A stretch of DNA of 64,000 nt, taken from assembly GCA_963575745.1 (NCBI GenBank), contig CAUYUJ010003572.1, positions 1-64,000 of the forward strand. Reading direction: 5' to 3'. The position numbers and the translations under genes are program-made. Below are positions 10,071 through 22,713 of this stretch, piece by piece; position 1 is the first letter of the stretch, and every line of letters starts with the position of its first letter. Under the pieces are notes generated by a model. It had not been told where the DNA came from. It saw nothing but the letters and a program-made list of their open reading frames with translations, and did not search any database. Origin of the DNA: Prorocentrum cordatum. Lineage: Eukaryota > Sar > Dinophyceae > Prorocentrales > Prorocentraceae.

Positions 10071-11746
10071 TTGACCATTCGTTAGAGCTCTAGTATTTTT
10101 TCTCATGATATTCGATCTTATCCCGCTCGCCATCTTGATCTCAGCTCGATCGGGTAACTTTGAAGGCCAAAAAGCAGGCAGGCGGGAACGGCCATTTCGA
10201 GTCATCTTGATACGTGCTCTCGGTATTTTGTACTTAAGTCGAGCTGTAGGGCAGCTACAGTGCTGGTAAGCACAGCTATCGCACTCAGAATCATTAGGCG
10301 CGTTCGCCTGTTCAATCCAGAGGTCTGAACTCGGTCTGCTACCCGAGCTAGGTCCGCAAACCTATTCGTATTATTCGAGTCGACTTGATATGCGCTGTCG
10401 GTATTTTGTACTTAACCCGAGCTGTAGGGCAGCCACAGTGTCTGTAAGCACACTTATCGCACTCAGAATCATCAGGCGCGTCCGCCTATTCAATCTAGAG
10501 GTCCGAACTCGGTCTGCTACCCGAGCTAGGGTCGCAAACCTATTCGTGTTATTCCAGTCAACTTGATAGCGTTGTCGGTATTTTCTTCTAACTCGAGGTC
10601 TAGGGCAGCTACAGTGCTGGTAAGCACAGCTATCGCACTCAGAATCATCAGGCGCGTTCGCCTGTTCAATCCAGAGGTCTGAACTCGGTCTGCTACTCGA
10701 GCTAGGTCCGCAAACCTAGTCGTATTATTCGAGTCAACTTGATACGCGTTGTCGGTATTTCCTACTTAACTCGAGGTGTAGGGCAGCTACAGTGCTGGTA
10801 AGCACGCCTATCGCACCCAGAATCATCAGGCGCGTTCGCCTGTCGAATCCAGAGGTCTGAACTCGGTCTGCTAGCCGAGCTAGGTCCGCAAACCTATTCG
10901 TATTATTCAAGTCAACTTGATACGTGTTGTCGGTATTTTCTGCTTAACTCGAGGTCTAGGGCAGCTACAGTGCTGGTAAGCACAGCTATCGCACTCAGAA
11001 TCATCAGGCGCGTTCGCCTGTCCAATCCAGAGGTCTGAACTCGGTCTGCTATCCGAGCTAGGTCCGCAAACCTATTCGTATTATTCGAGTCATCTTGACA
11101 GACGCTCTCGGTTTTCTGTACTTACTCGAGCTGTAGGGCAGCTAGAGGGCTCATTGTCACAGACATCGATGGGGAATCATCAGTCGCGTTCGTCTACTGA
11201 ACCGAGAGCTCTGAACTCGCCTGCTGCCCGAGCTAGATTTGCGAAACTATTCGTATTGTTGAATGATCTTGAGAAGTGCTCTCTGTCTTCTGCACTTAAC
11301 TCGTGTTTGGGCCGGCTACAGTGCTGCGGGTCACATATATCGATTTGCACCCATCAGGCGTGTTTGTCGATCGATTCCAGAGCTCGGAACTCGGTCTGCT
11401 GCTCGAACTAGATCGGGAAAACTATTCTATTATTCGAGTCGATACTGTCGGTTTTCTGCACTTAACTCGGGCTGTAGGGGGGCTGCACGGCTGGGAATCA
11501 CATGAGTGGATTGGCAGACATCAGACGCGGCCGCCTGTCGTATTCAGAGGTCTGAACTCGGTTTGATACCCGAACTCGGTTGCGAAAGTGTTTGTTTTTT
11601 GTTAACGTTATCTTGATAGGTCTGGAATCGCTTGGGCTGAAAAACTAGTCGTTCTTTGGAGTTTTTTCCCACACTTTATATTTTCAGGAAGCTCTACGAG
11701 TCCCCCGGCGGTAAGAAAGGTTGACGGTTTACCGCCGGCGCCCAGT
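10071..11746 (+). repeat. Satellite array (about 177-bp monomers)
   Basis: After a partial repeat B, about eight monomers run head to tail from 10200, the most regular array in the window. The motif GAACTCGGTCTGCTA recurs near 10326, 10502, 10679, 10857 and 11036. Each monomer holds short hairpins (CTGTAG/CTACAG, GTGCT/AGCAC, AGGCG/CGCCT, CTCGG/CCGAG). Monomers after 11100 belong to diverged subtypes. The array closes with the T-rich block and hairpin 11687-11746. Confidence 0.75.
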
Positions 11747-11903
11747 CTGGCGCGGGGTGGAGCTAGTTGGCCGACCCGGCCGAGGCGGACAATGTGACAA
11801 CTTTTGGGTGGTTTTGCGATTTTTTGAAAGATATTTGACAATTCATTTTGAGAAACCAGATTTTTCGCACCTGTAAACGAATATAAGGGCCTCTCTGTCT
11901 TAG

Positions 11904-12957
11904 TACCTCGTAGAGCTCTTCGACGAGATGAGCTAAGAGGAATTCGGGCGCAGGGTGGAGCTAGTTGGCCGACCCGACCAAAAGAGACAATGTGTTAACC
12001 TGGGGTCGGTTTTTGAAACTTTGTGCAAGATTTGACAATTCGTTTTCAGAAAACGGATTTTTCTCACATACAGTAAGCTATGGCGCACCTGCTGGTAAAT
12101 TTTCAGGGCTCTAGGGGCAATATTACTGTCAAAAGACTTGCAGGAACCGACTTTGCCTGCAGTGCAGTTTGGCAGGTGACGGTGGTTGGCGTTACTTAAC
12201 TCGAGCTGTCAGCAAGCTACAGACCTCACACTGGAAGCTCGAGAGTTCCTAGAAATGGCTGAGTCAGGAGTTATGCTCGAAATACTGTCTCTATGTATGC
12301 GTGTTGCGAACGGTGTATCGATGATAACTCGAGCTGAGTGCATGCTATGCATGCCAGGTACATTCCAATCGAAGTAGCGACATGCGAGACATCGAATGGG
12401 AGCCTCGAGAGTGCCCAAATTGATTAGAATTTTCAAAATCAATGAAACATATCGATTTGTATAATTTTGTATTTTTGTGTCGGATGATTTTTTTCTAATT
12501 TATATCGATCTATGGGTGACCTAGAGAGTTCTGGTGCATTTTTGTCGACGCAGAATGTCTCGCGCTCTCACTGAGAGCGCGAGACTTCATATGAATAGCT
12601 TCGCTGGGAGTGAGAACTTTGGTCCAGCCGGCCGAGGCGGACAATGTGACAACTTTTGGGTGGTTTTGCATTTTTTTGAAAGATATTTGACAATTTATTT
12701 TGAAAAAGCAGATTTTTACTCCGAGCATTGAGATATAAACTTCGTTCCCTGATCAGCTCGGCCATCTAGAGTCTTTTTCAGTACCAGTTCACTTGAAGGA
12801 ACCGACTTCATGTTGACTCCGAAAAAATCTCAACTTGAAGTTTTTGTAGAAAAGCTCCCAGAAGCTCCCGCTTTGATGCTGAGCTTTCTCACGGATTCAA
12901 GGAGCTCTACGAGGTTCCCGGCGGTGACCAGGTTGACGGTTCACCGCCGGCGCCAGT
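11904..12957 (+). repeat. 1.1-kb repeat, copy 1 (internal deletion)
   Basis: Bounded on the left by ACCTCGTAGAGCTCTTCG and on the right by GGAGCTCTACGAGGT, which form inverted terminal repeats, followed by a hairpin copy (12901-12957). It contains a 29-nt palindrome at 12557-12585 (14-bp arms). About 40 nt present in the other copies near 13510-13545 are missing. Confidence 0.7.
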
Positions 12958-13160
12958 ATGAGCTCTGTAGGCGCACTTTTACTATCGAAACACTTGGCGC
13001 AACCATCTTCATGTCGACATGAAAAAAAAATCAGTTTTTCTCTTTTCCGAGAAATGCTTCCAGAAGCTCTCTCTTTCGACTCCGAGCACTCTTTCGCGTG
13101 GAATGAGCTCTACGAGGTTCCCGGCGGTGACCAGGTTGACGGTTCACCGCCGGCGCCAGT
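12958..13160 (+). repeat. Short repeat D with hairpin
   Basis: About 200 bp starting TATGAGCTCTGTAGGCGCAC and ending in a hairpin (13104-13160). Related copies are at 21220-21420, 23060-23220 and 49168-49369. Confidence 0.55.
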
Positions 13161-13186
13161 AACTCGTAGAGCTTCCCTTAGCTAGT

Positions 13187-14281
13187 ACCTCGTAGAGCTC
13201 TTCGACGAGATGAGCGAAGAGGAATTCGAGCGCAGGGTGGAGCTAGTTGGCCGACCCGACCAAAAGAGACAATGTGTTAACCTGGGGTCGGTTTTTGAAA
13301 CTTTGTGCAAGATTTGACAATTTGTTTTCAGAAAACGGATTTTTCTCACATACAGTAAGCTATGGCGCACCTGCTGGTAAAATTCTCAGGGCTCTAGGGG
13401 CAATATTACTGTCAAAAGACTTGCAGGAACCGACTTTGCCTGCAGTGCAGTTTGGCAGGTGACGGTGGTTGGCTTTACTTAACTCGAGCTGTCAGCAAGC
13501 TACAGACCTCTCACGCACAACAGTCGATGCAGAATGATCTGGCGCGTCACACTGGAAGCTCGAGAGTTCCTAGAAATGGCTGAGTCAGGAGTTATGCTCG
13601 AAATACTGTCTCTATGTATGCGTGTTGCGAACGGTGTTTCGATGATAATTCGAGCTGAGTGCATGCTATGCATGCCAGGTACATTCCAATCGAAGTAGCG
13701 ACATGCGAGACATCGAATGGGAGCCTCGAGAGTGCCCAAATTGATTAGAATTTTCAAAATCAATGAAAAATATCGATTTGTACAATTTTGTATTTTTTGT
13801 GTAGGATGATTTTTTTTCTAATTTATATCGATCTATGGGTGACCTAGAGAGTTCTGGTGCATTTTTGTCGACGCAGAATGGTCTCGCGCTCTCACTGAGA
13901 GCGCGAGACTTCATATGAATAGCTTCGCTGGGAGTGAGAACTTTGGTCCAGCCGGCCGAGGCGGACAATGTGACAACTTTTGGGTGGTTTTGCAATTTTT
14001 TGAAAGATATTTGACAATTCATTTTGAAAAAGCAGATTTTTACTCCGAGCATTGAGATATAAACTTCGTTCCCTGATCAGCTCGGCCATCTAGAGTCATT
14101 TTCAGTACCAGTTCACTTGAAGGAACCGACTTCATGTTGACTCCGAAAAAATCTCAACTTGAAGTTTTTGTAGAAAAGCTCCCAGAAGCTCCCGCTTTGA
14201 TGCTGAGCTTTCTCACGGATTCAAGGAGCTCTACGAGGTTCCCGGCGGTGACCAGGTTGACGGTTCACCGCCGGCGCCAGT
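13187..14281 (+). repeat. 1.1-kb repeat, copy 2
   Basis: Nearly identical by eye to the copies at 16804 and 19987. It has inverted ends ACCTCGTAGAGCTC / GAGCTCTACGAGGT, the palindrome at 13881-13909 and a terminal hairpin at 14225-14281. Reverse-strand ORFs of 65-128 codons recur in all copies, but only because the DNA is nearly identical. Confidence 0.75.
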
Positions 14282-15293
14282 TCCGGCGCGCCCCAGAGCT
14301 AGTTGGCAAGAAAAATCTCGACGGAACTTTTGACGACTTTGCTCGGTTGAAAATTTTGTTCTCGAAATTTGACAATTCGTTAGAGCTCTAGTATTTTTTC
14401 CCGTGATATTCGATCTTATTCCCGCTCGCCATCTTGATCTCAGCTCGATCGGGTAACTTTGAAGGCCAAAAAGCACGGTGGCGGGAACGGCCGTTTCGAG
14501 TCATCTTGATACGCGCTGTCGGTTTTTCGAACATAACTCGAGCTCTAGGGCAGCTACAGAGCTGGTAAGCACAGCTAATGCATGCAGAATGATCAGGCGC
14601 GTTCGCCTGTTGAACCCAGAGGCCTGAACTCGGTCTGCTAGCCGAGCTAGGTCCGCAAACCTATTCGTATTATTCGAGTCAACTTGAACGCGTTGTCGGT
14701 ATTTTCAACTTAACTCGAGCTGTAGGGCAGCTACAGTGCTGGTGGGCACACCCATCGCATGCAGAATCATCTGGCGCGCTCGCCTGTTGAATCCATAGGT
14801 CTGAACTCGGTCTGCAAGCCGAGCTAGGTCCGCAAACCTATTCGTATTATTCGAGTCAACTTGATACGCGTTGTCGGTATTTTCTACTTAACTCGAGCTG
14901 CAGGCCAGCTACAGTGCTGGTGAGCACACCTATCACACTCAGAATAATCAGGCGCGTTCGCCTGTTGAATCCAGAGCTCTGAACTCGGTCTGCTGCGCGA
15001 TCCAGACTCACGAAACTGTTCGTATTCTTCCAGTCATCTTGACAGCTACTGTCGCCGTTCTGCACCTAACTCGGGCTGCAGGGGGGCTGCAGGGCGGTTA
15101 ATCACATGAATCGATTCGGAGACATGAAACGCGTCTGTCTGTCGCATTCAGAGGTCCGAACTCGGTCTGATACTTGAGTTGGGCTGAAAAATTATTCGTT
15201 CTCTGCAATTTTTTTTGACATTATGTGTTGTCAGGAAGCTCTACGAGTCCCCCGGCGGTAACAAAGGTTGACGGTTTACCGCCGGCGCCCAGT
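14282..15293 (+). repeat. Composite module ending in hairpin 15234-15293
   Basis: Repeat B, four monomers, T-rich block, hairpin. Confidence 0.65.
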
Positions 15294-16638
15294 TCCGGAG
15301 CGCTGGAGAGCTAGTTGGCAAGAAAAATCTCGACGGACCTTTTGGTGACTTTTGGTCGGTTGAAAATTTTGTTCTCGAAATTTGACAATTCGTTTGAGCT
15401 CTAGTATTTTTTCCCGTGATATTCGATCTTATTCCCGCTCGCCATCTTGATCTCAGCTCGATCGGGTAACTTTGAAGGCCAAAAAGCGTCCCGGCGGGAA
15501 CGGCCGTTTCGAATCATAACTCGTAGAGCTTCCCTTAGCAAGTTATTGCTGGAAGCTTAAGAGTAATTCCGGGGCGCTGGAGAGCTAGTTGGCAAGAAAA
15601 ATCTCGACGGACCTTTTGCTGACTTTTGGTCGGTTGAAAATTTCGTTCTCGAAATTTGACCATTCGTTAGAGCTCTAGTATTTTTTCCCATGATATTCGA
15701 TCTTATTCCCGCTCGCCATCTTGATCTCAGCTCGATCGGGTAACTTTGAAGGCCAAAAAGCAGGGGGGCGGGAACGGCCGTTTCGAGTCATCTTGATACG
15801 CGCTGTCGGTTTTCTCAAGATAACCCGAGCTTCAGGACAACTACAGAGCTGGTCAGCACAGCTAATGCATTCAGAATGATCAGGCGCGTTCGCCTGTTGA
15901 ATCCAGAGGTCTGAACTCGGTCTGCTAGCCGAGCTAGGGTCGCAAACCTATTCGTATTATTCGAGTCATTGTAGCAGACGCTCTCGGTTTTTCGTACTTA
16001 ACTCGATCTGTAGGGCAGCCACAGAGCTGATAATCACAGAAATCGATTGAGAATTATCAGGCGCGTTCGTCTGTTGAATCAAGAGCTCTGAACTCGGCCT
16101 GCTCCCCGAGCTAGGTTCGCGAACCTATTGGTATTGTTCGAGTCATCTTGAGAAGTGCTCTCGGTTTTCTGTACTTGAATCGTTCTGGGGGAGGGCTACA
16201 GTGCTGCTGGTCACAGGAATCGATTTCGAGACACCAGGCGCGTCCGTTCGTCGAACCGAGAGCTCGGAACTCGGTCTGCTGCTCGAACGAGATCCGCGAA
16301 ACTGTTGTATTATTCGAGTCATCCTAAAAGCTACTCTCGGTTTTCTGCACTTAACTCTGGCTGTATGGGGGGCTGCAGAGCTGGTAATCACAGGAATCGA
16401 TCCGCAGACATCAGACGCGTCCGCCTGTCGCATTCAGAGGTCTGAACTCGGTTTCATACTCGAGCTCGATTGGAAAACTGTTCGTTTGTTTTGTTAGAGT
16501 CATCTTGAGAGGTCTATAATCGCTTGGGCTGGAAAACTAGTCGTTCTCTGAAATTCTTTTCCACATTATATATTGTCAGGAAGCTCTACGAGTCCCCCGG
16601 CGGTAAGAAAGGTTGACGGTTTACCGCCGGCGCCCAGT
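15294..16638 (+). repeat. Composite module with two repeat B copies
   Basis: Repeat B occurs at 15294-15513 and again at 15565-15785, separated by a 48-bp mini-repeat. Monomers of several subtypes follow and the hairpin is at 16579-16638. The stretch 15960-16638 is closely repeated at 17910-18553, indicating a recent duplication. Confidence 0.65.
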
Positions 16639-16803
16639 CTTGATGCGCGCTGTCGGTTTTCTCAAGATAACTCGAGCTTCAGGGCAACTACAGAGCTGGT
16701 GAGCACAGCTAATGCATTCAGAATGATCAGGCGCGTTCGCCTGTTGAATCCAGAGGTCTGAACTCGGTCTGCTAGCCGAGCTAGGGTCGCAAACCTATTC
16801 GTA

Positions 16804-17898
16804 TACCTCGTAGAGCTCTTCGACGAGATGAGCTAAGAGGAATTCGGGCGCAGGGTGGAGCTAGTTGGCCGACCCGACCAAAAGAGACAATGTGTTAACC
16901 TGGGGTCGGTTTTTGAAACTTTGTGCAAGATTTGACAATTCGTTTTCAGAAAACGGATTTTTCTCACATACAGTAAGCTATGGCGCACCTGCTGGTAAAA
17001 TTTTCAGGGCTCTAGGGGCAATATTACTGTCAAAAGACTTGCAGGAACCGACTTTGCCTGCAGTGCAGTTTGGCAGGTGACGGTGGTTGGCTTTACTTAA
17101 CTCGAGCTGTCAGCAAGCTACAGACCTCTCACGCACACCAGTCGATGCAGAATGATCTGGCGCGTCACACTGGAAGCTCGAGAGTTCCTAGAAATGGCTG
17201 AGTCAGGAGTTATGCTCGAAATACTGTCTCTATGTATGCGTGTTGCGAACGGTGTTTCGATGATAACTCGAGCTGAGTGCATGCTATGCATGCCAGGTAC
17301 ATTCCAATCGAAGTAGCGACATGCGAGACATCGAATGGGAGCCTCGAGAGTGCCCAAATTGATTAGAATTTTCAAAATCAATGAAAAATATCGATTTGTA
17401 CAATTTTGTATTTTTTGTGTCGGATGATTTTTTTTCTAATTTATATCGATCTATGGGTGACCTAGAGAGTTCTGGTGCATTTTTGTCGACGCAGAATGGT
17501 CTCGCGCTCTCACTGAGAGCGCGAGACTTCATATGAATAGCTTCGCTGGGAGTGAGAACTTTGGTCCAGCCGGCCGAGGCGGACAATGTGACAACTTTTG
17601 GGTGGTTTTGCAATTTTTTGAAAGATATTTGACAATTCATTTTGAAAAAGCAGATTTTTACTCCGAGCATTGAGATATAAACTTCGTTCCCTGATCAGCT
17701 CGGCCATCTAGAGTCATTTTCAGTACCAGTTCACTTGAAGGAACCGACTTCATGTTGACTCCGAAAAAATCTCAACTTGAAGTTTTTGTAGAAAAGCTCC
17801 CAGAAGCTCCCGCTTTGATGCTGAGCTTTCTCACGGATTCAAGGAGCTCTACGAGGTTCCCGGCGGTGACCAGGTTGACGGTTCACCGCGGCGCCAGT
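16804..17898 (+). repeat. 1.1-kb repeat, copy 3
   Basis: Left end interrupts a satellite monomer after CCTATTCGTA. Palindrome at 17499-17527. The terminal hairpin (17843-17898) has lost one base in its right arm (CCGCGGCGCC). Confidence 0.75.
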
Positions 17899-19987
17899 TT
17901 ATTCGAATTATTGGAGTAGTCGCTCTCGGTTTTTCGTACTTAACTCGATCTGTAGGGCAGGCACAGAGCTAATAATCACAGAAATCGATTGAGAATTATC
18001 AGGCGCGTTCGTCTGTTGAATCAAGAGCTCTGAACTCGGCCTGCTCCCCGAGCTAGGTTCGCGAACCTATTGGTATTGTTCGAGTCATCTTGAGAAGTGC
18101 TCTCGGTTTTCTGTACTTAAATCGTGCTGGGGGGGGGCTACAGTGCTGCTGGTCAGAGAAACCGATTTCGAGACATCAGGCGCGCCCGTTCGCCGAACCG
18201 AGAGCTCGGAACTCGGTCTGCTGCTCGAACGAGATCCGCAAAACTGTTGTATTATTCGAGTCATCCTGAGAGGTACTCTCGGTTTTCTGCACTTAACTCA
18301 GGCCGTATTGGTGGCTGCAGAGCTGGTAATCACAGGAATCGATCTGCAGACATCAGACGCGTCCGCCTGTCGCATTCAGAGATCTGAACTCGGTCTCATA
18401 CTCGAGCTCGATTGGAAAACTGTCATCTTGAGGGGTCTATGGGCTGAAAAACTAGTCGTTCTCTGAAATCCTTTTCCACATTATATATTGTCAGGAAGCT
18501 CTACGAGTCCCCCGGCGGTAAGAAAGGTTGACGGTTTACCGCCGGCGCCCAGTTCCGGCGCGCTGGAGAGCTAGTTGGCAAGAAAAATCTCGACGGAACT
18601 TTTGGTGACTTTTGCTTGGTTGAAAATTTCGTTCTCGAAATTTGACAATTCGTTTGAGCTCTAGTATTTTTTCCCGTGATATTCGATCTTATGCCCGCTC
18701 TCCATCTTGATCTCAGCTCGATCGGGTAACTTTGAAGGCCAAAAAGCACTCTGGCGGGATCGGCCGTTTCGAGTCATCTTGATATGCGCTGACAGTTTTC
18801 TGAACATAACTCGAGCTCTAGGGCAGCTACAGAGCTGGTAAGCACAGCTAACGCATGCAGAATGATCAGGCGCGTTCGCCTGTTGAACCCAGAGGTCTGA
18901 ACTCGGTCTGTCAGCCAAGCTAGGTCCGCAAACCTGGTCGTATTATTCGAGTCAACTTGATACACGTTGTCGGTATTTTCAACTTAACTCGAGCTCTAGG
19001 ACAGCTACAGTTCTGGTAAGCACTCATATCGCACTCAGAATGATCAGACGCGTTCGCCTGTTGAATCCATAGGTCTAAACTCGGTCTGCTAGCCGAGATA
19101 GGTCCGCAAACCTATTCGTATTATTCGAGTCAACTTGATATGCGTTGTCGGTATTTTCTACATAACTCGAGCTGTAGGGTAGCTACAGTGCTGGTAAGCA
19201 CACCTACTGCACTCAGAATCCTCAGCCGCGTTCGCCTGTTGAATCCAGAGCTCTCAACTCGGTCTGTTGCGCGATGTTCGTATTCTTCCAGTACATCTAT
19301 CGCATTCAGAACCATTAGGCGCGTTCGCCTGTTAAATCTAGAGGTCTGAACTCGGTCTGCTAGCCGAGCTAGGTCCGCAAACCTATTCGTATTATTTGGG
19401 TCATCTTGATAGGTGCCCTCGGTTTTCTGTACTCAACTCGAGCCGTAGGGCAGCTACAGAGCTCGTACTCACAGAAATCAATTGGAAATCACCAGGCGCC
19501 TTTGTTCGTTGACTCGAGAGCACTGAACTTGGCCTGCTGCCCGAGCTAGGTTCGCAAAACTATTCGTATTGTTCGAGTCATCCTGAGAAGTGCTGTCGGT
19601 ATTTCGTGCTGGGGGGAGGCTACAGTGCTGCTGGGGACAGCAATCGATTTAGAGACATCAGGCGCATCCGCCTGCGGAGACCAGAGCTCGGAACTCGTCT
19701 GCTGCCTGAATTAGGTCTGCGAAACTACTGTATTGTTGGAGTCATCCTGAGAGGTGCTGTCAGTTTTCTGCACTTAACTCGGGCTGTAGGGGGGCTGCAG
19801 GGCCGGTAATGATAGAAGTCGACTCGCAGACGTCAGACGCGTCCGCCTGTCGCATTGAGAGAACACAAAATATTTACTATGAGTCGGAATGTTGGTAGGT
19901 CCTCGGTGTTCTCAACTTCGTCGAGCTGGAAGCTCTACGAGTCTCCCGGCGGTAACCAAGGTTGACGGTTTACCGCCGGCGTCCAGT
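17899..19987 (+). repeat. Two composite modules
   Basis: 17899-18553 holds diverged monomers and hairpin 18494-18553. 18554-19987 holds repeat B, seven or more monomers and hairpin 19928-19987. Confidence 0.6.
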
Positions 19988-21021
19988 TGGCCGACCCGAC
20001 CAAAAGAGACAATGTGTTAACCTGGGGTCGGTTTTTGAAACTTTGTGCAAGATTTGACAATTCGTTTTCAGAAAACGGATTTTTCTCACATACAGTAAGC
20101 TATGGCGCACCTGCTGGTAAAATTTTCAGGGCTCTAGGGGCAATATTACTGTCAAAAGACTTGCAGGAACCGACTTTGCCTGCAGTGCAGTTTGGCAGGT
20201 GACGGTGGTTGGCTTTACTTAACTCGAGCTGTCAGCAAGCTACAGACCTCTCACGCACACCAGTCGATGCAGAATGATCTGGCGCGTCACACTGGAAGCT
20301 CGAGAGTTCCTAGAAATGGCTGAGTCAGGAGTTATGCTCGAAATACTGTCTCTATGTATGCGTGTTGCGAACGGTGTTTCGATGATAATTCGAGCTGAGT
20401 GCATGCTATGCATGCCAGGTACATTCCAATCGAAGTAGCGACATGCGAGACATCGAATGGGAGCCTCGAGAGTGCCCAAATTGATTAGAATTTTCAAAAT
20501 CAATGAAAAATATCGATTTGTACAATTTTGTATTTTTTGTGTCGGATGATTTTTTTTCTAATTTATATCGATCTATGGGTGACCTAGAGAGTTCTGGTGC
20601 ATTTTTGTCGACGCAGAATGGTCTCGCGCTCTCACTGAGAGCGCGAGACTTCATATGAATAGCTTCGCTGGGAGTGAGAACTTTGGTCCAGCCGGCCGAG
20701 GCGGACAATGTGACAACTTTTGGGTGGTTTTGCAATTTTTTGAAAGATATTTGACAATTCATTTTGAAAAAGCAGATTTTTACTCCGAGCATTGAGATAT
20801 AAACTTCGTTCCCTGATCAGCTCGGCCATCTAGAGTCATTTTCAGTACCAGTTCACTTGAAGGAACCGACTTCATGTTGACTCCGAAAAAATCTCAACTT
20901 GAAGTTTTTGTAGAAAAGCTCCCAGAAGCTCCCGCTTTGATGCTGAGCTTTCTCACGGATTCAAGGAGCTCTACGAGGTTCCCGGCGGTGACCAGGTTGA
21001 CGGTTCACCGCCGGCGCCAGT
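19988..21021 (+). repeat. 1.1-kb repeat, copy 4 (lacks left end)
   Basis: Begins directly after a CAGT hairpin end at TGGCCGACCCGACC, without the first 60-70 bp and thus without the left inverted terminal repeat. Palindrome at 20621-20649, hairpin at 20965-21021. Confidence 0.75.
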
Positions 21022-21756
21022 ACCTCGTAGAGCTCTTCGGCATCGATGAGCTAGAGGAATTCGGGCGCGGGGTGGAGCTAGTTGATCGACCCGGCCAGAA
21101 AGGACAAAGTGGTAACTTTTGGCTAGGTTTGCAATTTTTTGAAAGATATTGGACAATTCATTTTGAGAAAGCAGATTTTTCGCACCTATAAACGAATATG
21201 AGGGCCTCTCTGTCTTAGTATGAGCTCTGTAGGCGCACTTTTACTATCAAAACACTTGGAGGAACCATCTTCATGTCGACACGAAAAAAATCAATTTTTC
21301 CCATTTTCGAGAAACGCTTCTAGAAGGTCTCTCTTTCGACTCTGAGCACTCTTACGCGTGAAAGGAGCTCTACGAGGTTCCCGGCGGTGACCAGGTTGGC
21401 GGTTTACCGCCGGCGCCAGTTGGCTCAGCCGGCCGAGGCGGACAATGTGGTAACTTTTGGGTGGTTTTTCGAAAATTTTAAAAATGTTCAACCATTTATT
21501 TTGAAAAAGCAGATTTTTACGCCGAGCATTGGCATATGAACTCCTTTCTGACAGCAGCTCAGCCCTCTCGATGCATTTTTGCATGAGTTGACTTCCAGGA
21601 TCTGAGCGAATATGAAGATCGAAAATATCGAATTTCAAGATTTTCGAAAAATCTCTATTTTTGATTCTGTCTCGATTCTCTGCACGCTTACTTGTGAGAG
21701 GAGCTCTACGAGGTTTCCGGCGGTGACCAGGTTGACGGTTCACCGCCGGCGCCAGT
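21022..21756 (+). repeat. Repeat C/D copies with two hairpins
   Basis: A C/D composite ends at hairpin 21364-21420 and a repeat C variant ends at hairpin 21700-21756. The first hairpin pairs GTGA with TTAC through a G-T wobble, intermediate between the two hairpin subtypes. Confidence 0.6.
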
Positions 21757-22713
21757 TAGAGCTCTAGTATTTTTCCCGTGATATTCGATCTTATTCCCGT
21801 TCGCCATCTTGATCTCAGCTCGATCGGGTACCTTTACTGCCAAAAAGCGTTCCGGCGGGAACGGCCGTGTCGAGTCATCTTGATACGCGTTGTCGGTATT
21901 TTGTACTTAACTCGAGCTGTAGGGCAGCTACAGAGCTGGTAAGCACACCTATCGCATTCAGAATTATCAGGCGCGTTCGCCTGTTGAATCCAGAGGTATG
22001 AACTCGGTCTGCTAGCCGAGCTAGGTTCGCAAACCTATTCGCATTATTGGAGTCATCTTGACAGACGCTCTCGGTTTTCTGTATTTAACTCGAGCTGTAG
22101 GGCAGCTACAGGGCTCATTGTCACAGACATCGATGGGAAATCACCATTCGCGTTCGTCTATTGAACCGAGAGCTCTGAACTCGGCCTGCTGCCTGAGCTA
22201 GGTTCGCGAAACTATTCGTATTGTCCGAATCATCTTGAAGAGTGCTCTCGATTTTCTGCACTCAACTCGTGCTGGGTAGGGCTACAGTGCTGCGGGTCAC
22301 AGATATCGATTTGCACACATCAGGCGCGTCTGTCTGTCGATTCCAGAGCTTGAAACTCGGTCTACTGCTCAAACTAGGTCCGCGAAACTATTTTATTATT
22401 CGAGTCGATACTGCTGGTTTTCTGCACTTAACTCGGGCTGTAGGGGGGCTGCAGGGCTGGGAATCACATAAGTGGATTCGCAGACATCAGACGGGCCCGC
22501 CTGTCGCATTCAGAGGTCTGAACTCGGTTTGATACTCGAACTGGATTGCGAAACTGTTTGTTCTTTGTTAGAGTCATCTTGAGAGGTGTGAAATCGCTTG
22601 GGCTGAAAAACTGGTCGTCCTTTGAAGTTTTTTTTCCACACTATTTACTGTCAGGAAGCTCTACGAGTCCCCCGGCGGTAAGAAAGGTTGACGGTTTACC
22701 GCCGGCGCCCAGT
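21757..22713 (+). repeat. Composite module ending in hairpin 22654-22713
   Basis: Partial repeat B, four monomers, T-rich block and hairpin. It is the last plus-oriented module before the array turns round. Confidence 0.6.

Noticed and set aside
10200-11560. CRISPR-like array
   Set aside because: Units are contiguous ~177-bp monomers with gradual divergence, without short constant repeats separated by unique spacers, in a eukaryotic context.
13500-14089. Minus-strand ORFs of 65-128 codons repeated in the four 1.1-kb copies
   Set aside because: Their conservation follows from near-identical DNA, one runs through the palindrome, and they show no domain or codon signature.
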